The notes: generated by a model from the sequence alone, not told the origin. A DNA stretch of 64,000 nucleotides from Bidens hawaiensis (GCA_021521415.1 JAIQDT010007618.1:57726-121725), one strand, 5' to 3'; positions 1 through 12,044 are shown, counted from the stretch's first letter. A program made the numbers and translations.

Positions 1-1
1 T

Positions 2-2931
2 CAAACTTGGGTTGCAAATCCCGTTATGGTACCGAAGAATAACAAACAATGGCGCATGTGCATAGATTTCAAGGACTTGAACAAAGCATGCCCCAAAGAT
101 TGTTATCCGTTACCTGAAATTGATCTTAAGGTGGATTCGTTGGCACCATTCCGCCTTAAATGCTTCCTGGACGCGTATAAGGGGTACCATCAAATCCACA
201 TGGCCGTTGATGATCAGGACAAAACCGCTTTTCGGACGCCCGATGGCACATTTTGTTATCAAATGATGCCATTCGGACTTAAGAATGCCGGGTCCACATA
301 CCAACGCCTGATGGACAACCAGTTTCATGCCCAAATTGGGAGGAACTTGGAAGTCTACATGGATGACTTGGTCATCAAAAGCCCTGACCCAGAAGCGATG
401 TTGAAAGACATCGAAGAAACTTTCAACACGCTCAGGAAGATAAACATGAAGCTCAACCCGAGCAAGTGTGCCTTTGGAATGGAAGAAGGGAAGTTCTTGG
501 GGGTCATCGTCACTAAAGATGGCTTCAGAGCGAACCCTGAAAAGGTCGAAGCCATTATCAAAATGGAATCACCTACTACCATCAAACAGGCTCAGACACT
601 GAATGGACGACTAGTGGCACTTAATCGCTTTTTGGCAAACCACGCGGATAAGTCGTTTCCCTTCATGTCAACGTTGAGAAACTGTTTAAAGAAAACGCAC
701 TTCCGCTGGACACCAGAAGCGGAAGCAGCTTTTCAGGAGATTCGGTCACGCTTGATCGAACTCCCAACGCTCACAGCACCAAAAGCGGGAGATGAGTTAA
801 TCCTATACCTTTCCGCAACAGATAGAGCAACCGGGGCAGTCTTGCTAGTAGAGCGAAAAGGCATCCAGATGCCAATCTATTATGTCAGTCGTATCCTAAC
901 AGACGTAGAAACCCGGTACTCTACCCTCGAAAAATTAGTCTTAGCACTTATACACGTTTCACGCAGGTTAAGACGATATTTCCAGGGTCACCCAATCACC
1001 ATTCTCTCCAACTTCAAACTTGCAAACGTTCTAGGCAAACCCGAGTTATCGGGACGCCTAGCCAAATGGGCAATTGAGTTGGGGGAGTACGCGATAAAGT
1101 ATAAGCCAAGACCAGCCATAAAAGGCCAGGTTTTGGCCGACTTTATTGCAGAAGTGCCTGCATCGCGGGAAAAAGAGTGCCAGGAAGAGGCTCAACCCTC
1201 TCCAGCACAAGACATCAATGATGTCTGGCGACTCTACACTGATGGAGCAGCCAGTAACGAGGGTTCAGGCGCAGGGCTGAAACTAACCAACCCAGCAGGC
1301 CAAGAATACACTTACGCTATTCGACTGGACTTTCCAAGTACGAATAACGAAGCCGAGTATGAGGCATTCTTGGCTGGGCTGAGAATTGCGCGTAAGATGG
1401 GAGTGAAAAACTTGGAAGCCCACGTGGATTCCATGTTAGTAGCCAATCAAATCAACGGGACGTACACGGCCGTGAACGACACAATGGCCCTGTACCTCGC
1501 ACAAGCAAAATCCCTTATGCGCGATTTCAACGACTGCAAAGTCATACACGTCAAGCGAAGTGAAAACAAATCTGCGGATGCGTTAAGCAAGCTTGCATCA
1601 TTAGCCTTCACCCACTTAGGAAAGGATATCCGCATTGAACTCCTCGAGACACCTTCGGTCCCGCACAAGGAAATTTGTGTCATCCAAACCGGCACAGAAA
1701 CATGGATGACACCAATAATAAAATACCTTGCGGCAGGTACACTACTAGAGTCAAAAACACAGGCAAGAAAACTACGCTGTAAAGCACTGAATTATCAACT
1801 CATCGATGACATCCTTTACAGGCGTAACTTTCTTGGCCCACTCTTAAGATGCGTGGACAACCAAGATGCTGACTACCTCCTATGGGAAGTACACGAAGGC
1901 ATCTGTGGAGTACACGCAGGTCCCCGCGCTGTTGTAGCTAAGCTAAACAACGCGGGATACTTTTGGCAGGGGATGCATACGGATGCGCTGGCATACATCA
2001 GAAAATGCAGGTCTTGCCAGCTTTACGCACCCAACACGCACCGCCCGAAGAATGAACTTGTTCCAGTCACCTCTTCATGGCCATTTCAGAAGTGGGCCAT
2101 CGATGTGACAGGCCCATTTCCTACAGCAGCAGGAAATGTTCAGTTCCTAGTGGTAGCCATCGACTACTTCACCAAGTGGATAGAAGCAAAACCCTTAGCC
2201 CAAACAACCGCGAAACATATCAAAAAATTTATTTGGGAATTTATTATTTGTCGTTTTGGACTTCCACAGCTTTTGGTGAGCGATAACGGCACCAACTTTG
2301 CTGACAAGAAGCTACAACAGTGGCTGAAAGAACTTCAAATCACCACACCTTTACCTCAGTGGCACACCCGCAAGGTAATGGTGAGGTGGAAAGAGCAAAT
2401 AAGAGCATCGTTGAAGGCATAAAGAAAAGACTCTTGGAACACAGATCTGGCTGGGTGGACGAGCTTCCGCACGTCCTTTGGGCAAACAGAACGCTGAAAA
2501 AGGCCAGTACGGGAGAAACCCCGTTCAGCCTCACTTATGGCACTGAAGCTATGGTCCCGGTCGAAATTGGTTTACCTTCACCAAGGGTCTTGATTCAGCC
2601 AGAAGACAATGATGCGGAAAGACGGTTAGATCTTATGCTCACCGAGGAATGCAGAGACTTAGCCACAGTGCGTGAAGAGAACTACAAGCGACAAATGCAA
2701 AAGTACTACAACACGCGGGTAAAACTCTGCAACTTCAATGTAGGAGACTACATACTGCGTAACAACGAGGCTTCGAACCAAGAACGCCCAGGAAAGCTGG
2801 CCCCGGTCTGGGAAGGGCCATACCTTATCAAAGAAGTTATGGGAAAGGGCGCATACCGGCTCGAAAGGCTCGATGGCACTCCCATCCCAAGAACATGGAA
2901 TGGAGCTCAATTACGCAAATGTTATATGTAG
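2..2931 (+). pseudogene. pol: Tat pol: reverse transcriptase, RNase H, archaeal RNase H, integrase
   Basis: The frame is open from the left edge, so the true start lies outside. Counting from the first Met (26): the RT has the YMDD catalytic box at residues 111-114, preceded by the MPFGLKNAG block. An RNase H follows at about 230-370. A second RNase H begins near residue 400 (YTDGAAS, NNEAEYEA, HVDSMLV, NKSADALS; four acidic residues present). The integrase has an HHCC finger (VHEGICGVHAG, CRSC) and the first two catalytic acids (AIDVTGP, VSDNGTNF). A one-base deletion near 2343-2346 moves the frame. The integrase then continues in the next frame to 2931, with the catalytic Glu in NGEVERANKS. 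The protein would make cDNA and insert it, but the frameshift within the integrase core makes this copy non-functional. Confidence 0.87.
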
Positions 2932-3607
2932 ATCAATTCCAAACTTGTAAAGAAAAGGCCTAGAGCCACTTCTAATGGAAATGATTCTCCTTTCACAATG
3001 TGTTAATAGCCTTACCTTTATACTTATGAACTTCCCACACTGATGTGCCGGTATTCACCGCATAAATCGGGGAAGAAGTAAGTCGTTACGTGTGGAAGGC
3101 GGCAAAACCCGCATAAACACAACGGTAAAAATTTCAAGTTTTAAGGAAAACCTACACGCAGGTCAGATGTAAGTAAAGTTTAGCCATCCTTGTAAGTGCA
3201 AGTGACGGTCTTACCCGCACAATCACGAACAAGGAAGCAAAACTTCAACCTATCATCTACCACGTTCAAAGGTTAACTTATTCTGAACACTTAGAAAATT
3301 TCAAAGGGAAAGATGAGGAAAACTTCCACGCAGGTCAGATATAAGTAAAGTTAAGCCATCCTACTAAGTGTAAGTGACGGTCATACCCGCACAATCATGA
3401 AAGAGGAAGCGAAACAAACTTATAATTTGCCACGTTAAAAAGTTAACTTATCTAAGTACTAAAGAAATTGCTAAGTTAGATCAAAACATGCGTAAAATAA
3501 ACAAGGCAAAGAACTAACACAATCTTTATTCCATCAAATTCAAATATTACAAAGATAGCTATACAAAAGCAAAAATCTACGCTAATGGTGGAAAGGGATC
3601 TTCAGAA
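2932..3607 (+). other. Tat 3' noncoding region between pol and the antisense gene
   Basis: No coding frame is visible. The stretch holds short G/C-rich blocks (terms such as CCCGCA and GCGGGT recur) and the two-copy repeat listed separately. It separates the stop of pol at 2931 from the stop codon of the antisense gene at 3608, so the two genes converge tail to tail. Confidence 0.6.
3142..3470 (+). repeat. Two-copy direct repeat, period about 172 bp
   Basis: A block beginning near 3142 (GGAAAACC, CACGCAGGTCAGAT, AAGTAAAGTT, CCCGCACAATCA, CCACGTT) recurs near 3313 with scattered substitutions. Similar tandem blocks occur near the other end of the same 3' region (18050-18245), so local duplication appears typical of the noncoding part of this Tat family. 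Confidence 0.7.
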
Positions 3608-3927
3608 TTAAGCTTCAGGACCACTTCCACTTGGACCCGCTCCATCAGTAGAGCGTGGTGGTTCAAGGAAAGCTTTAAGGATAGCTAGCCCATCATCAGC
3701 AGCAGCGACTTCGTTCACCTTCTCCACCACCGGATGCGGGAAGGCGGCATACTGGTTCACTGCTTGGTCATAAACAGCTTCAGTATCCAAATCATACAAA
3801 GGGAAGTTGGAAGGCGGGATGCCTTTCTCAACGAACCCTAGACCAAGCAGGAAGCCGGCCTTTTCCCCATCCTCATGAGAAGCGTTGAGGGCTGCGCTCA
3901 TAGCATCGTCATAAGACGTCTCTGAGA
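3608..3927 (-). other. Antisense gene exon 5, downstream fragment with stop codon
   Basis: The larger part of the last exon encodes an acidic, Ala/Val-rich tail (EKAGFLLGLGFVEKGIPPSN, then PVVEKVNEVAAADDGLAIL) ending GAGPSGSGPEA and a stop at 3608. It lies 11 kb from its own 5' part because of the insertion. Left alone it would look like a small orphan gene. Confidence 0.7.
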
Positions 3928-3932
3928 AGACC
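3928..3932. repeat. Target-site duplication AGACC, left copy
   Basis: Five bases immediately before the left LTR are identical to 14860-14864 after the right LTR. Collapsing the two copies restores the open frame of exon 5 of the antisense gene. Confidence 0.95.
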
Positions 3933-6747
3933 TGTCACACCCTCAAAATCCACTAACGGAGTTTTACCGTCAGAGGGTGTGAACTAACAGGATCGAAATC
4001 ATTAGTTATAATCAAACCATAAAAACGTTTAAATGCAAATAAGTGCGGAAGCGTAAACCATATAAATAAAGATGATTCAAACAATGCATGTTCCTAGACC
4101 GCGCGCCCGCCTCGGCTACCTGAGAATAACATACTAAAAGGGTCAACACGAGGTTGGTGAGTTCACAAGTTATATAAAAATAAATCGTTTAGCGTTTGCG
4201 TTCAGCGTTTTACGTTAAGTGTCTTGCGTAACCACGTTACGGCGTTTAAGCGTTTTGCGTAACCACGTTACGGCGTTTAAGCGTTTTGCGTAACCTCGTT
4301 ACGGCGTTTAAGCATTTTGCGTAACCTCGTTACGGTGTTTCAGTGTTGCGTAACCCCGTTACGACGTTTAAGTGTTGCGTAACCCCGTTACGACGTTTAA
4401 GTGTTGCGTAACCCCGTTACGACGTTTAAGTGTTGCGTAACCCCGTTACGACGTTTAAGTGTTGCATTACCAGATAGTGTTATGTCAAATTATATATCGA
4501 TAGGTAGCTAATCTATACAACAAGTATCGCTAAGTGGTTCGCGACCGAAGCTGACTGTTTATCAAGTGCCCGTCACCAGGTCAATCCAGACCATGGTAAG
4601 TGTTAGCCAAAATTACACCCACTCAACCTCCAGTTGAGCTTAGCGTCGGGTGGGGTTTGTCAAACCCAGTAGTACTACTCAACAGTGACTCGCTATTCCA
4701 AATATTAACCGGTCCGATGTGTGGGACTTCAAATGTTACGTTTGCCGCTTAGCCTTTACAAGTGATATATAATTTATAACAAAATCTTAAATATGCGTTT
4801 ATCTCAGAAAGCACGTTTATCGGAGTATGTTATCTCCCCCAAGTGAAAAACGTTTGAAAACAGTTCAAAGAGCATGGTAAGTGAAACTCACTGTTTGCGA
4901 AGAATATCCCAAATTAGATCACCAAGTGATGCGCGTCGTAGAAACTCTCTAGCGTTCTAAATAACAAAGAGATTTTCTAAGTATCGGTACGTTTAACGAG
5001 TCTCTAGACTCGGCACATAATACCTATGCACGTAACGGATTTCGTGTTTCGTTTGTGAATCGTGTGTGACTTAAACAAGTATAATTGTGATACGATACAT
5101 GAGTGAGCAATTACTTTCGTGTCACGTACTAATAACATACTTTACTAGCAATTATCCCTGTAAGGGCATTTTGGTCAACAAACAAAATTAACTAACCATT
5201 ATTCCCCATAAGGGCAATTTGGTCAATTCATGGCAATCAATTAGCAACTATTCCCCGCAAGGGTATTTTGGTCAAAACATAACAAATATACAAAAACTAT
5301 CATATTTCATGCATTTTTACACAACTCAGCAGTTAGTTTCATTATGACAGAATTTCTACTTGAAAGATTGTACTATTTCACCGATCATAACGTCTCAATT
5401 AATTCACCAAAAATCACCACAGAAGCATACATATCTTAGGTTTCCAGAAAATATTTTATCTTATTTTTATTCCACATATTTTTCTTATAATGACCAAAAC
5501 ATTACAGCAAACTCATATCAGTCAGATTCATGCGCAACAGAATGTTATTTGCAATTCCCGTTAAACGAAAAATCCAATAAATGCAAGACCACTTGGGTTA
5601 GGTTTCTAACTCAATAAGTCAACTTCCAGAAGTGGAACCAACCCAATTGGCCTCGTAGATCATGAGATATAATATTTACAAAACAACCTAACAGCAGGTC
5701 TAACAACTCAGCTTTGCACCACGTTTTTGTAAAATCATAAAAGTTAACTTTCACACGTCCAAAAATTACAAATTTATATTCTTTAGAAACTAGACTCAAC
5801 CTAGTTTACTGTAGTATCAATTATCTCATTCATTTACCACTTTTACATCCCGTTACAGTCATTCAATCATCAACAACACAATCTGTCCAGAAACTGTTTT
5901 CATCCAAACTCAACAATTTAACTATCTATAGATCACAAATCATTCATAGAACATTCTAGACATCATAACTCCTATCAATCATACCATACATACATATTTA
6001 GGGTTTTACTTGATATCAAACTCAAAGACAACAATAATCATGCAACAATATCAAATCTAGTTATCAATCATCATCAATTAAATCAAGAATCACATGAATA
6101 TCATAATACCAAGAAATCAGCCATAAAGGTTTACAATTAACCCAATAAAACTAACAATTAAACATAGAGGATACATAGAATAGTTGTGTATACCTTCCTA
6201 GCACCTTAATCTTCAATCAAACTTGAAAGATCTTGATTGTGTGTGTGTGTATATTAATCGATCTCAAGGAAATAAAGGGAGGGGATGGCTGCCGATTTTT
6301 GTAGGGGAATAGGTAGGAGGTTAGGGTTTAGGTTTACCATGTATTTATAAAGGAATATGTTACACTTTGGCCCCTCAACTCCTAAGTATTACTTTTTCTA
6401 GAACATTCTATCATAACTTGCACATTAAGTTAACATTAAGTATTACTTTTTCTAGAACATTCTATCATAACTTGCACATTAAATTAACATGACAATAATA
6501 TTATCACATAACACATAATCCTAACACATAATTATCACATAATTAGTGTTTTAGTGTTTTTCGTTTATTCATCAATCGTTTGCGTTTCGGTGCAAATCCC
6601 GAAAGACTACTACACATGTAGTAAGTGTTAAGCGTCATTTAAACCCTAGTTTAAATGTAATGAGGTTTGCGTTTAGATTCAATAATCTAAAGTTTGAATT
6701 GACGGAGTTGCGTTAACGGAGTTAACCTGAAATTGACGATTGTCACA
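3933..6747 (-). repeat. 3' LTR of the young chromovirus
   Basis: Left-hand LTR, 2,815 bp, which is the 3' LTR in element orientation. It contains an eight-copy minisatellite (4220-4463), a three-copy motif with AAGGGCATTTTGGTCAA-like cores (5150-5275), and a two-copy 53-bp repeat (about 6385-6490). Small open frames inside it occur identically in the other LTR and are not genes. Confidence 0.95.
4220..4463. repeat. LTR minisatellite with palindromic cores, left copy
   Basis: About eight tandem units occur, first of 31 bp and then of 29 bp. Each contains TTGCGTAACCNCGTTACG. The core CGTAAC-NNN-GTTACG is an inverted repeat, so each unit can form a short stem. The same array is at 12332-12575 in the other LTR. 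Confidence 0.9.
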
Positions 6748-6770
6748 TCATTCCCATGTTAAAGAATTTT
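6748..6770 (-). other. Polypurine tract of the young chromovirus
   Basis: Directly next to the LTR the minus strand reads CATGGGAATGA before TGTGACA. The preceding TTTTCGGGACGAAAATTCTT block has a close counterpart at the same place in the second chromovirus (43650-43680), so it is a family-level 3' motif. Confidence 0.6.
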
Positions 6771-6879
6771 CGTCCCGAAAATTTGAGTCAAGTCGTGATG
6801 AGTGTCTGAAAAAGTAAGAAAAATTTTCAGTTTGTCATATCATCCCCTAGTAGAAAGAAATTTCGTCCTGAAATTTAAT

Positions 6880-7155
6880 TCATACCTCCGGTGATTTTTG
6901 ACGGTTTGCCGGGTTTCGCGGTTTTCTATGTTTGGTCAGCCCTTCAAAAAGGTGAGGATACTTTTTCATCATTTGATTCTCGCGTTCCCACGTGAACTCC
7001 GGTCCACGTCTCGAGTTCCAATGAACTTTAACAATTGGAATTTTGCTGTGCTTGAGCGTTTTGGTTTCCCAATCCAAAACCTCAACTGGTTCTTCAACGA
7101 AGCGTAACTGTTCATCAACTTGTAGTTCCTCCAAAGGGACTACTTGAGTTTCATC
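6880..7155 (-). pseudogene. Chromovirus chromodomain (integrase C-terminus), frameshifted
   Basis: Continuing the polyprotein in a third frame, this encodes [20 protein letters not shown] and then a chromodomain with VEVLDWETKTLKHSKIPIVK, VHWNSRRGPEFTWERE and KYPHLF. The aromatic and acidic positions of plant chromoviral chromodomains are present. Such domains can steer integration to marked chromatin. The stop is at 6880. Confidence 0.8.
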
Positions 7156-8845
7156 GGATAGGCATGTGAAAAACATTGTGTACACTACTGAGTTCTGCTG
7201 GTAAGTCCAGTCGGTACGCCACTGGACCAACGCGTTCCGTTATCCGATAAGGACCAACATATCGTGGGTTGAGTTTGTTTCGCTTTCCAAAGCGAACCAC
7301 ACCTTTCCAAGGTGAGACTTTGAGTAACACTCGATTGTTTACTTGAAATTCGAGAGGTTTTCGGCGCTTGTCAGCGTAACTCATTTGGCGATCACGTGCT
7401 GCTGCCATGCGGTTTTGGATTTGAACAATCTTTTCCGAAGTTTCGAGTACCAGTTCTGGACCAGTGATTTGGCTGTCACCCACCTCTGCCCAGCAGAGCG
7501 GTGATCGACACTTCCGTCCGTCTAATGCTTCAAACGGTGCTGCGTTAATACTTGCGTGGTAGCTGTTATTATACGAAAACTCTACCAAAGGTAAGTGGGG
7601 TTCCCAACTTTTTCCGAAATCCAACACGCATGCACGCAACATGTCCTCCAGGGTCTGAATAGTCCGTTCACTTTGCCCATCCGTCTGAGGATGGTATGCT
7701 GTACTCATATCGAGACGGGTGCCCAGTGCGCTTTGCAGCGACTTCCAAAAGTGCGAGGTGAAACGAGAATCTCGATCGGAAATGATCGAGACAGGCACTC
7801 CGTGTCTAGACACCACTTCTTTCATGTATACGCGAGTCAGTCTTTCCATTTTGTCCGTTTCCTTAATTGCTAGGAAGTGTGCCGATTTAGTCAACCGGTC
7901 AACGATCACCCAGATGGTATCGCATCCCGTCGGTGTCTTAGGCAAACATGTAATAAAGTCCACTGAGATGTGCTCCCATTTCCACATTGGGAGTTCCTGT
8001 TGTTGCAGTAGACCAGATGGTTTCTGGTATTCTATCTTGACTCTGGCACAAGTCAAGCATTTGCTCACGTAGGTGGCAATGTCGGCTTTCATGTTCGGCC
8101 ACCAGTAAAGTGCCTTTAAATCATGATACATTTTATCTGAGCCAGGGTGGATAGAATATCGGGACTTATGAGCTTCGTCCATCACTAGAGTTCTCAACTC
8201 TCCGTATCGTGGAACCCAAATCCGGTTCTCAAAATATCGGACCCCGTCCGATTTGGTTTCAAGTTGTTTGTCCATGCCCCGCATGAGTTCTGATGGAAGA
8301 TTATCATCTTTCAAAGCTTCAAGTTGTGCATCGCGAATCTGGTCGGGTAAGCTAGCATGAATTGTGAGTTGCAATGCTCGTACTCGTCTGGGTTTATCGG
8401 TTTCTTTTCTACTGAGTGCGTCGGCCACTACATTGGCCTTGCCAGGGTGGTACTTGATGGCACAATCATAATCCTTAAGCAACTCGACCCAACGACGCTG
8501 TCGCATGTTCAGCTCCCTTTGATCGAAGATATGCTGGAGACTCTTGTGGTCGGTGTATATGGTAAACTTGGTACCGTACAAGTAATGCCTCCATATCTTT
8601 AGGGCAAACACCACAGCTCCGAGTTCCAAATCATGAGTCGTGTAGTTCTTCTCGTGAATCCGTAGTTGTCGAGAGGCATAGGCTATAACCTTCTCGAGTT
8701 GCATCAGCACACAACCGAGACCTTGTATAGATGCGTCACAGTGTACCTCAAAATTTTCCGTTCCCTCGGGGAGGGCTAAAATAGGGGCGCTACAAAGCTT
8801 GGTTTTCAACAGTTGAAAAGCGGATTCTTGCGCGTCACCCCAGTT
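7151..8845 (-). pseudogene. pol: Chromovirus RNase H and integrase
   Basis: RNase H begins in the new frame right after the A-run frameshift ([27 protein letters not shown]). The integrase has an HHCC finger ([18 protein letters not shown]) and the catalytic triad in VDFITCL, SDRDSRF and [13 protein letters not shown] module ([13 protein letters not shown]) follows. The frame stops after HNVFH, where about 17 bases are missing near 7155, so the chromodomain is out of frame. Confidence 0.87.
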
Positions 8846-8849
8846 GTAC

Positions 8850-11098
8850 TTAGTGCCTTTTGTGAGTCAAAGCAGTGAGGGGTTGAGCAATCTTTGAAAA
8901 TCCCTCGATGAAACGCCGGTAGTAGCCGGCCAGTCCTAGGAATTGCCGCACCTCAGTCGGAGTCTTAGGTGCTTCCCAGTTTTTGATGGCCTCTACCTTA
9001 CCGGGATCGACATGGATACCATTCTCGTTGATCACATGTCCTAAAAAGTGAACCTCGCGAAGCCAAAATTCACATTTCGAGAGTTTAGCATACAGTTGTT
9101 CCTTCTTCAATAGTTCCAAAATTACCCTTAAGTGATCTTCGTGGTCAGTCTCGTTCTTGGAGTAGACGAGAATATCATCGATGAAAACAATCACGAACTT
9201 GTCGAGGTACGCCTTGCATACTCGATTCATGAGATCCATAAATACGGCTGGCGCGTTGGTTAGGCCAAAAGGCATAACCGAAAACTCGTAGTGACCATAC
9301 CGTGTTCTGAAAGCCGTCTTTGAGATATCTTCTTCGCGCACTCTCAGCTGGTGGTAACCGGATCGTAGATCAATCTTCGAGTAGTAACTCGATCCTTGAA
9401 GCTGGTCAAACAAATCATCAATTCGGGGTAAAGGATAACGGTTCTTGACCGTCACCTTGTTCAACTCCCGGTAGTCGATGCACATTCGGAAAGTCCCGTC
9501 TTTCTTTCGGACAAACAAGACAGGGGCTCCCCATGGCGATGAGCTAGGTCGGATAAAACCCTTATCCAACAAATCTTGCAACTGAGTGGACAACTCCTGA
9601 AGTTCCGCCGGTGCGAGCCGATACGGGGCTCGTGCTATGGGTGCTGCACCGGGTGTCAACTCGATTTGGAATTCGACTTGACGAATAGGAGGGAGTCCGG
9701 GCAAATCCTCCGGGAAAACTTCCGGGAAGTCTCGCACAACCGGTATGTCTTCAATTCGTTTCTCCTCCGCGGGTTTCTCAACAATCTGTGCCAAAATTGC
9801 CGGATGACCCTTTCGTAGATACTTCTGTGCCTTCAAAAGGGTAATGACGCTGGTGGTCATGCCGCTTCTCTCGCCTCGGACCGAAATGATCTCGCCGGAA
9901 GAGGTAGAAATGTGAACTATCTTGTCGTGACATATAATCTCCGCTCGGTTCTCGGATAACCAGTCCATGCCGACAACGACATCGAAACTACTAAGCGTAA
10001 AAGGAATAAGGTCGATATCAACAATATGACCTGACAGTTTTAACTTACATCCCGCAAGTACATGAGTCGTTACTATAGCCTTACCGTCAGCTAATTCAAC
10101 ATGAATCTTAGCATCTAACGGAGTTGGAGTTAAGTCTAAGAGTTGACTAAAGGCTTTCGACACAAAACTCCTATCAGCTCCAGTGTCAAACAAAACAGAA
10201 GCAAAACAATCGTTTACAGGGAACTTACCAGACACCACATGCGGATCATTGCGGGCTTGACCCGATCCAATCACAAACGCTCTTCCTTTGCCATTTCCTC
10301 CACCATTACTGCCACTTCCATTACCCCCATTATTGTCATTCTGTTTCAGCTTGGGGCAATCCTTCCGGAAATAACCTTCCTGTCCACATTCAAAACATCC
10401 CTTAGTCGTCATCGGTGGCTTAGGAACACCCTTCGCCGCAAGGTCAACTCTACATTCCTTCGCTTGGTGACCTATCTTTCCGCATCTTTGACACTTGACA
10501 CGGTCACACTGACCAACATGATGATAGTTGCACCTATTGCACTTTGGATATCTCCCAGCATATCCGCTCGAACCCTGCCCGCTACCGTTGTTATTGTTGT
10601 TGTGACTTTGATTGTTAAAGCTCCGAGTGAATTCGGGCTTACGGTAGTGTTGTTGCGGTGGGAGGTTCGAGGATGAGGATCTGGTGTTGTCAAACTTCCT
10701 CTTTCCGCTGCTCGGGTTGCTGTTGCTGTTGTTGTCATTACTCGGGTTGTCACGGGCCTTAGTGGTTGAACCCCTAGGTGGTAACGCACCTTGGGCCACT
10801 GCTTGATCCGTCAGTTTGTGAGCTAACCGGATCGCTTGTTGTATCGTGGCTGGTCTGGAAGACGTCACCATGCCCTGAATCTGCGGTGCTAACCCATCAA
10901 TGTACATTTCAATCCTCTTACTCGGCGGATCTACCATCCGTGGACACATCACCGCTAACTCGTGAGAACGGGTAGTGTAGGCTTCGATTTCCGAACCCAC
11001 CATTTTCAATGACCAAAATTCCGACTCCAACTTTGAAATCTCCTCCCTCGGACAATACTCTTCTCGCATCAAGTCTTTGAACTCCTCTCAGTTCATAG
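8850..11098 (-). pseudogene. gag-pol: Chromovirus gag C-terminus, protease and reverse transcriptase
   Basis: The frame continues gag after the deletion. A TGA stands near 11085 where a Trp codon is expected (AMN-stop-EEFK), so uninterrupted translation starts only at 11072. Domains counted from there: gag C-terminus (1-100), a short knuckle [12 protein letters not shown], a normal CCHC knuckle [14 protein letters not shown], and a third with Tyr in place of His ([14 protein letters not shown]). Next come the protease with FDTGAD near residue 290 and the RT with the FIDD catalytic box near 627. The frame ends at 8850 after a one-base gain in an A run near 8866, just before RNase H. Confidence 0.87.
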
Positions 11099-11104
11099 CG
11101 TTAG

Positions 11105-11869
11105 CTAGTTCCAATCCAAGAATTTGCACATTTGCACATCGTCTGAGGACACCTCTGAGTGTGCCTCCTCCTCAGCCGGTTCTTCTTCAGGCTCCTCCTC
11201 GGGATCTTCCTCGGGGTCCTCCTCAGGTTCCTCTTCAGGATCTTCTTCAGGATCTGCCTCAGGCTCGGCCTCAGGCTCTGCCTCGGGTTCGGCTGCGTTC
11301 TGAGCAAGTTGCATTTGTAGGTCACCGCAACGCTCGAGTGCTATCTCGGTTCGGGTCCTTGCTTCTTGGAGTTGTTCTTGCAAGTCTATCATCTCGGCTT
11401 GCATCTTCATCATAACCTTCGTTTGTTGCTCACTAGTCTCTTGCATTTCTTTCATTGCCGCTGCCATGCGGGCAATCTCCTCCTGAGTCTCGGTTCCGTC
11501 TTTAAACAGTCTGGAAACATTTTCTCTCGTGTAGCGCATGTAACCCACATCACGCTCCAAACAAGAAACGACAGCTGCGAGAACTCGCTCCACAGGTTCG
11601 GTTATGGGTGGTAGGGTGTTGGGATAAGCAGGGTGGTTTGGGTGAGGTAACGGGGGAACTTGTTCGCGATAGACCATACGTCTGATCATGTTAGGGTACC
11701 AATCCCAGCTAACGTCGTTTTCGTAAATGCCTCCGGATAGGCGGTACCTCTTTGGTGCGGGTGTTTCGAGTTCCGGGACTACTCGGGGTGGCAATGCGGT
11801 AGGTAATTGCGGTTCCTTCCCGTGAGCATGAGTCATCAGATCGGACGATGATGAGGATGGCGTCGACAT
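11105..11869 (-). pseudogene. gag: Chromovirus gag, N-terminal part (truncated)
   Basis: The frame starts at Met 11869, about 175 bp inside the primer-binding site. It encodes a Ser-rich start, a segment with SGGIYENDVSWDWYPNM, a coiled coil (MKEMQETSEQQTKVMMKMQA) and a strongly acidic Glu/Pro repeat near residues 195-235. It then leaves the expected frame. The conserved middle of gag, with the usual WW motif region, is missing: sequence jumps from the acidic tail to the QILGLELANA segment. At the joint the + strand has ATTTGCAC twice in tandem (about 11125-11140), as expected for a deletion between short direct repeats. Confidence 0.8.
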
Positions 11870-12027
11870 CTCTACAGGTATGCCGTGTATGCGCGCGTAT
11901 GAGTGAAAGAGGTAAAGAGATAAGACAACAAAGACTACACAAACCTATGCAGTGCGTATCATTATAACTAATGGGTCGTCGCGGTTATAGTCTAGTATGC
12001 ATGCAGCTTCTAGTTCGCTATAACCAA

Positions 12028-12041
12028 TGGCTCTGATACCA
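12028..12041 (-). other. Primer-binding site, initiator tRNA-Met
   Basis: On the minus strand TGGTATCAGAGCCA lies three bases inside the 5' LTR end. The first 12 bases match the complement of the 3' end of plant initiator tRNA-Met. Confidence 0.9.
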
Positions 12042-12044
12042 ATC

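Noticed and set aside
5360..5617. 85-codon + frame, repeated at 13472-13729
   Set aside because: It lies within both LTRs of the young chromovirus, has no domain, and exists twice only because LTRs are duplicated.
6325..6345. Telomere-like TTAGGG/TTTAGG motif
   Set aside because: Only two or three degenerate units inside an LTR (also at 14437), not an array.
10143..10676. 177-codon + frame
   Set aside because: Antisense to the zinc-knuckle and protease part of the chromovirus gag-pol, where domains are clear.
11077..11415. Pro/Leu/Arg-rich + frame
   Set aside because: Shadow of the acidic Glu/Pro repeat of gag on the minus strand.
12028..12041. tRNA gene fragment
   Set aside because: Only the primer-binding complement of initiator tRNA-Met, placed exactly inside an LTR end; no tRNA fold.
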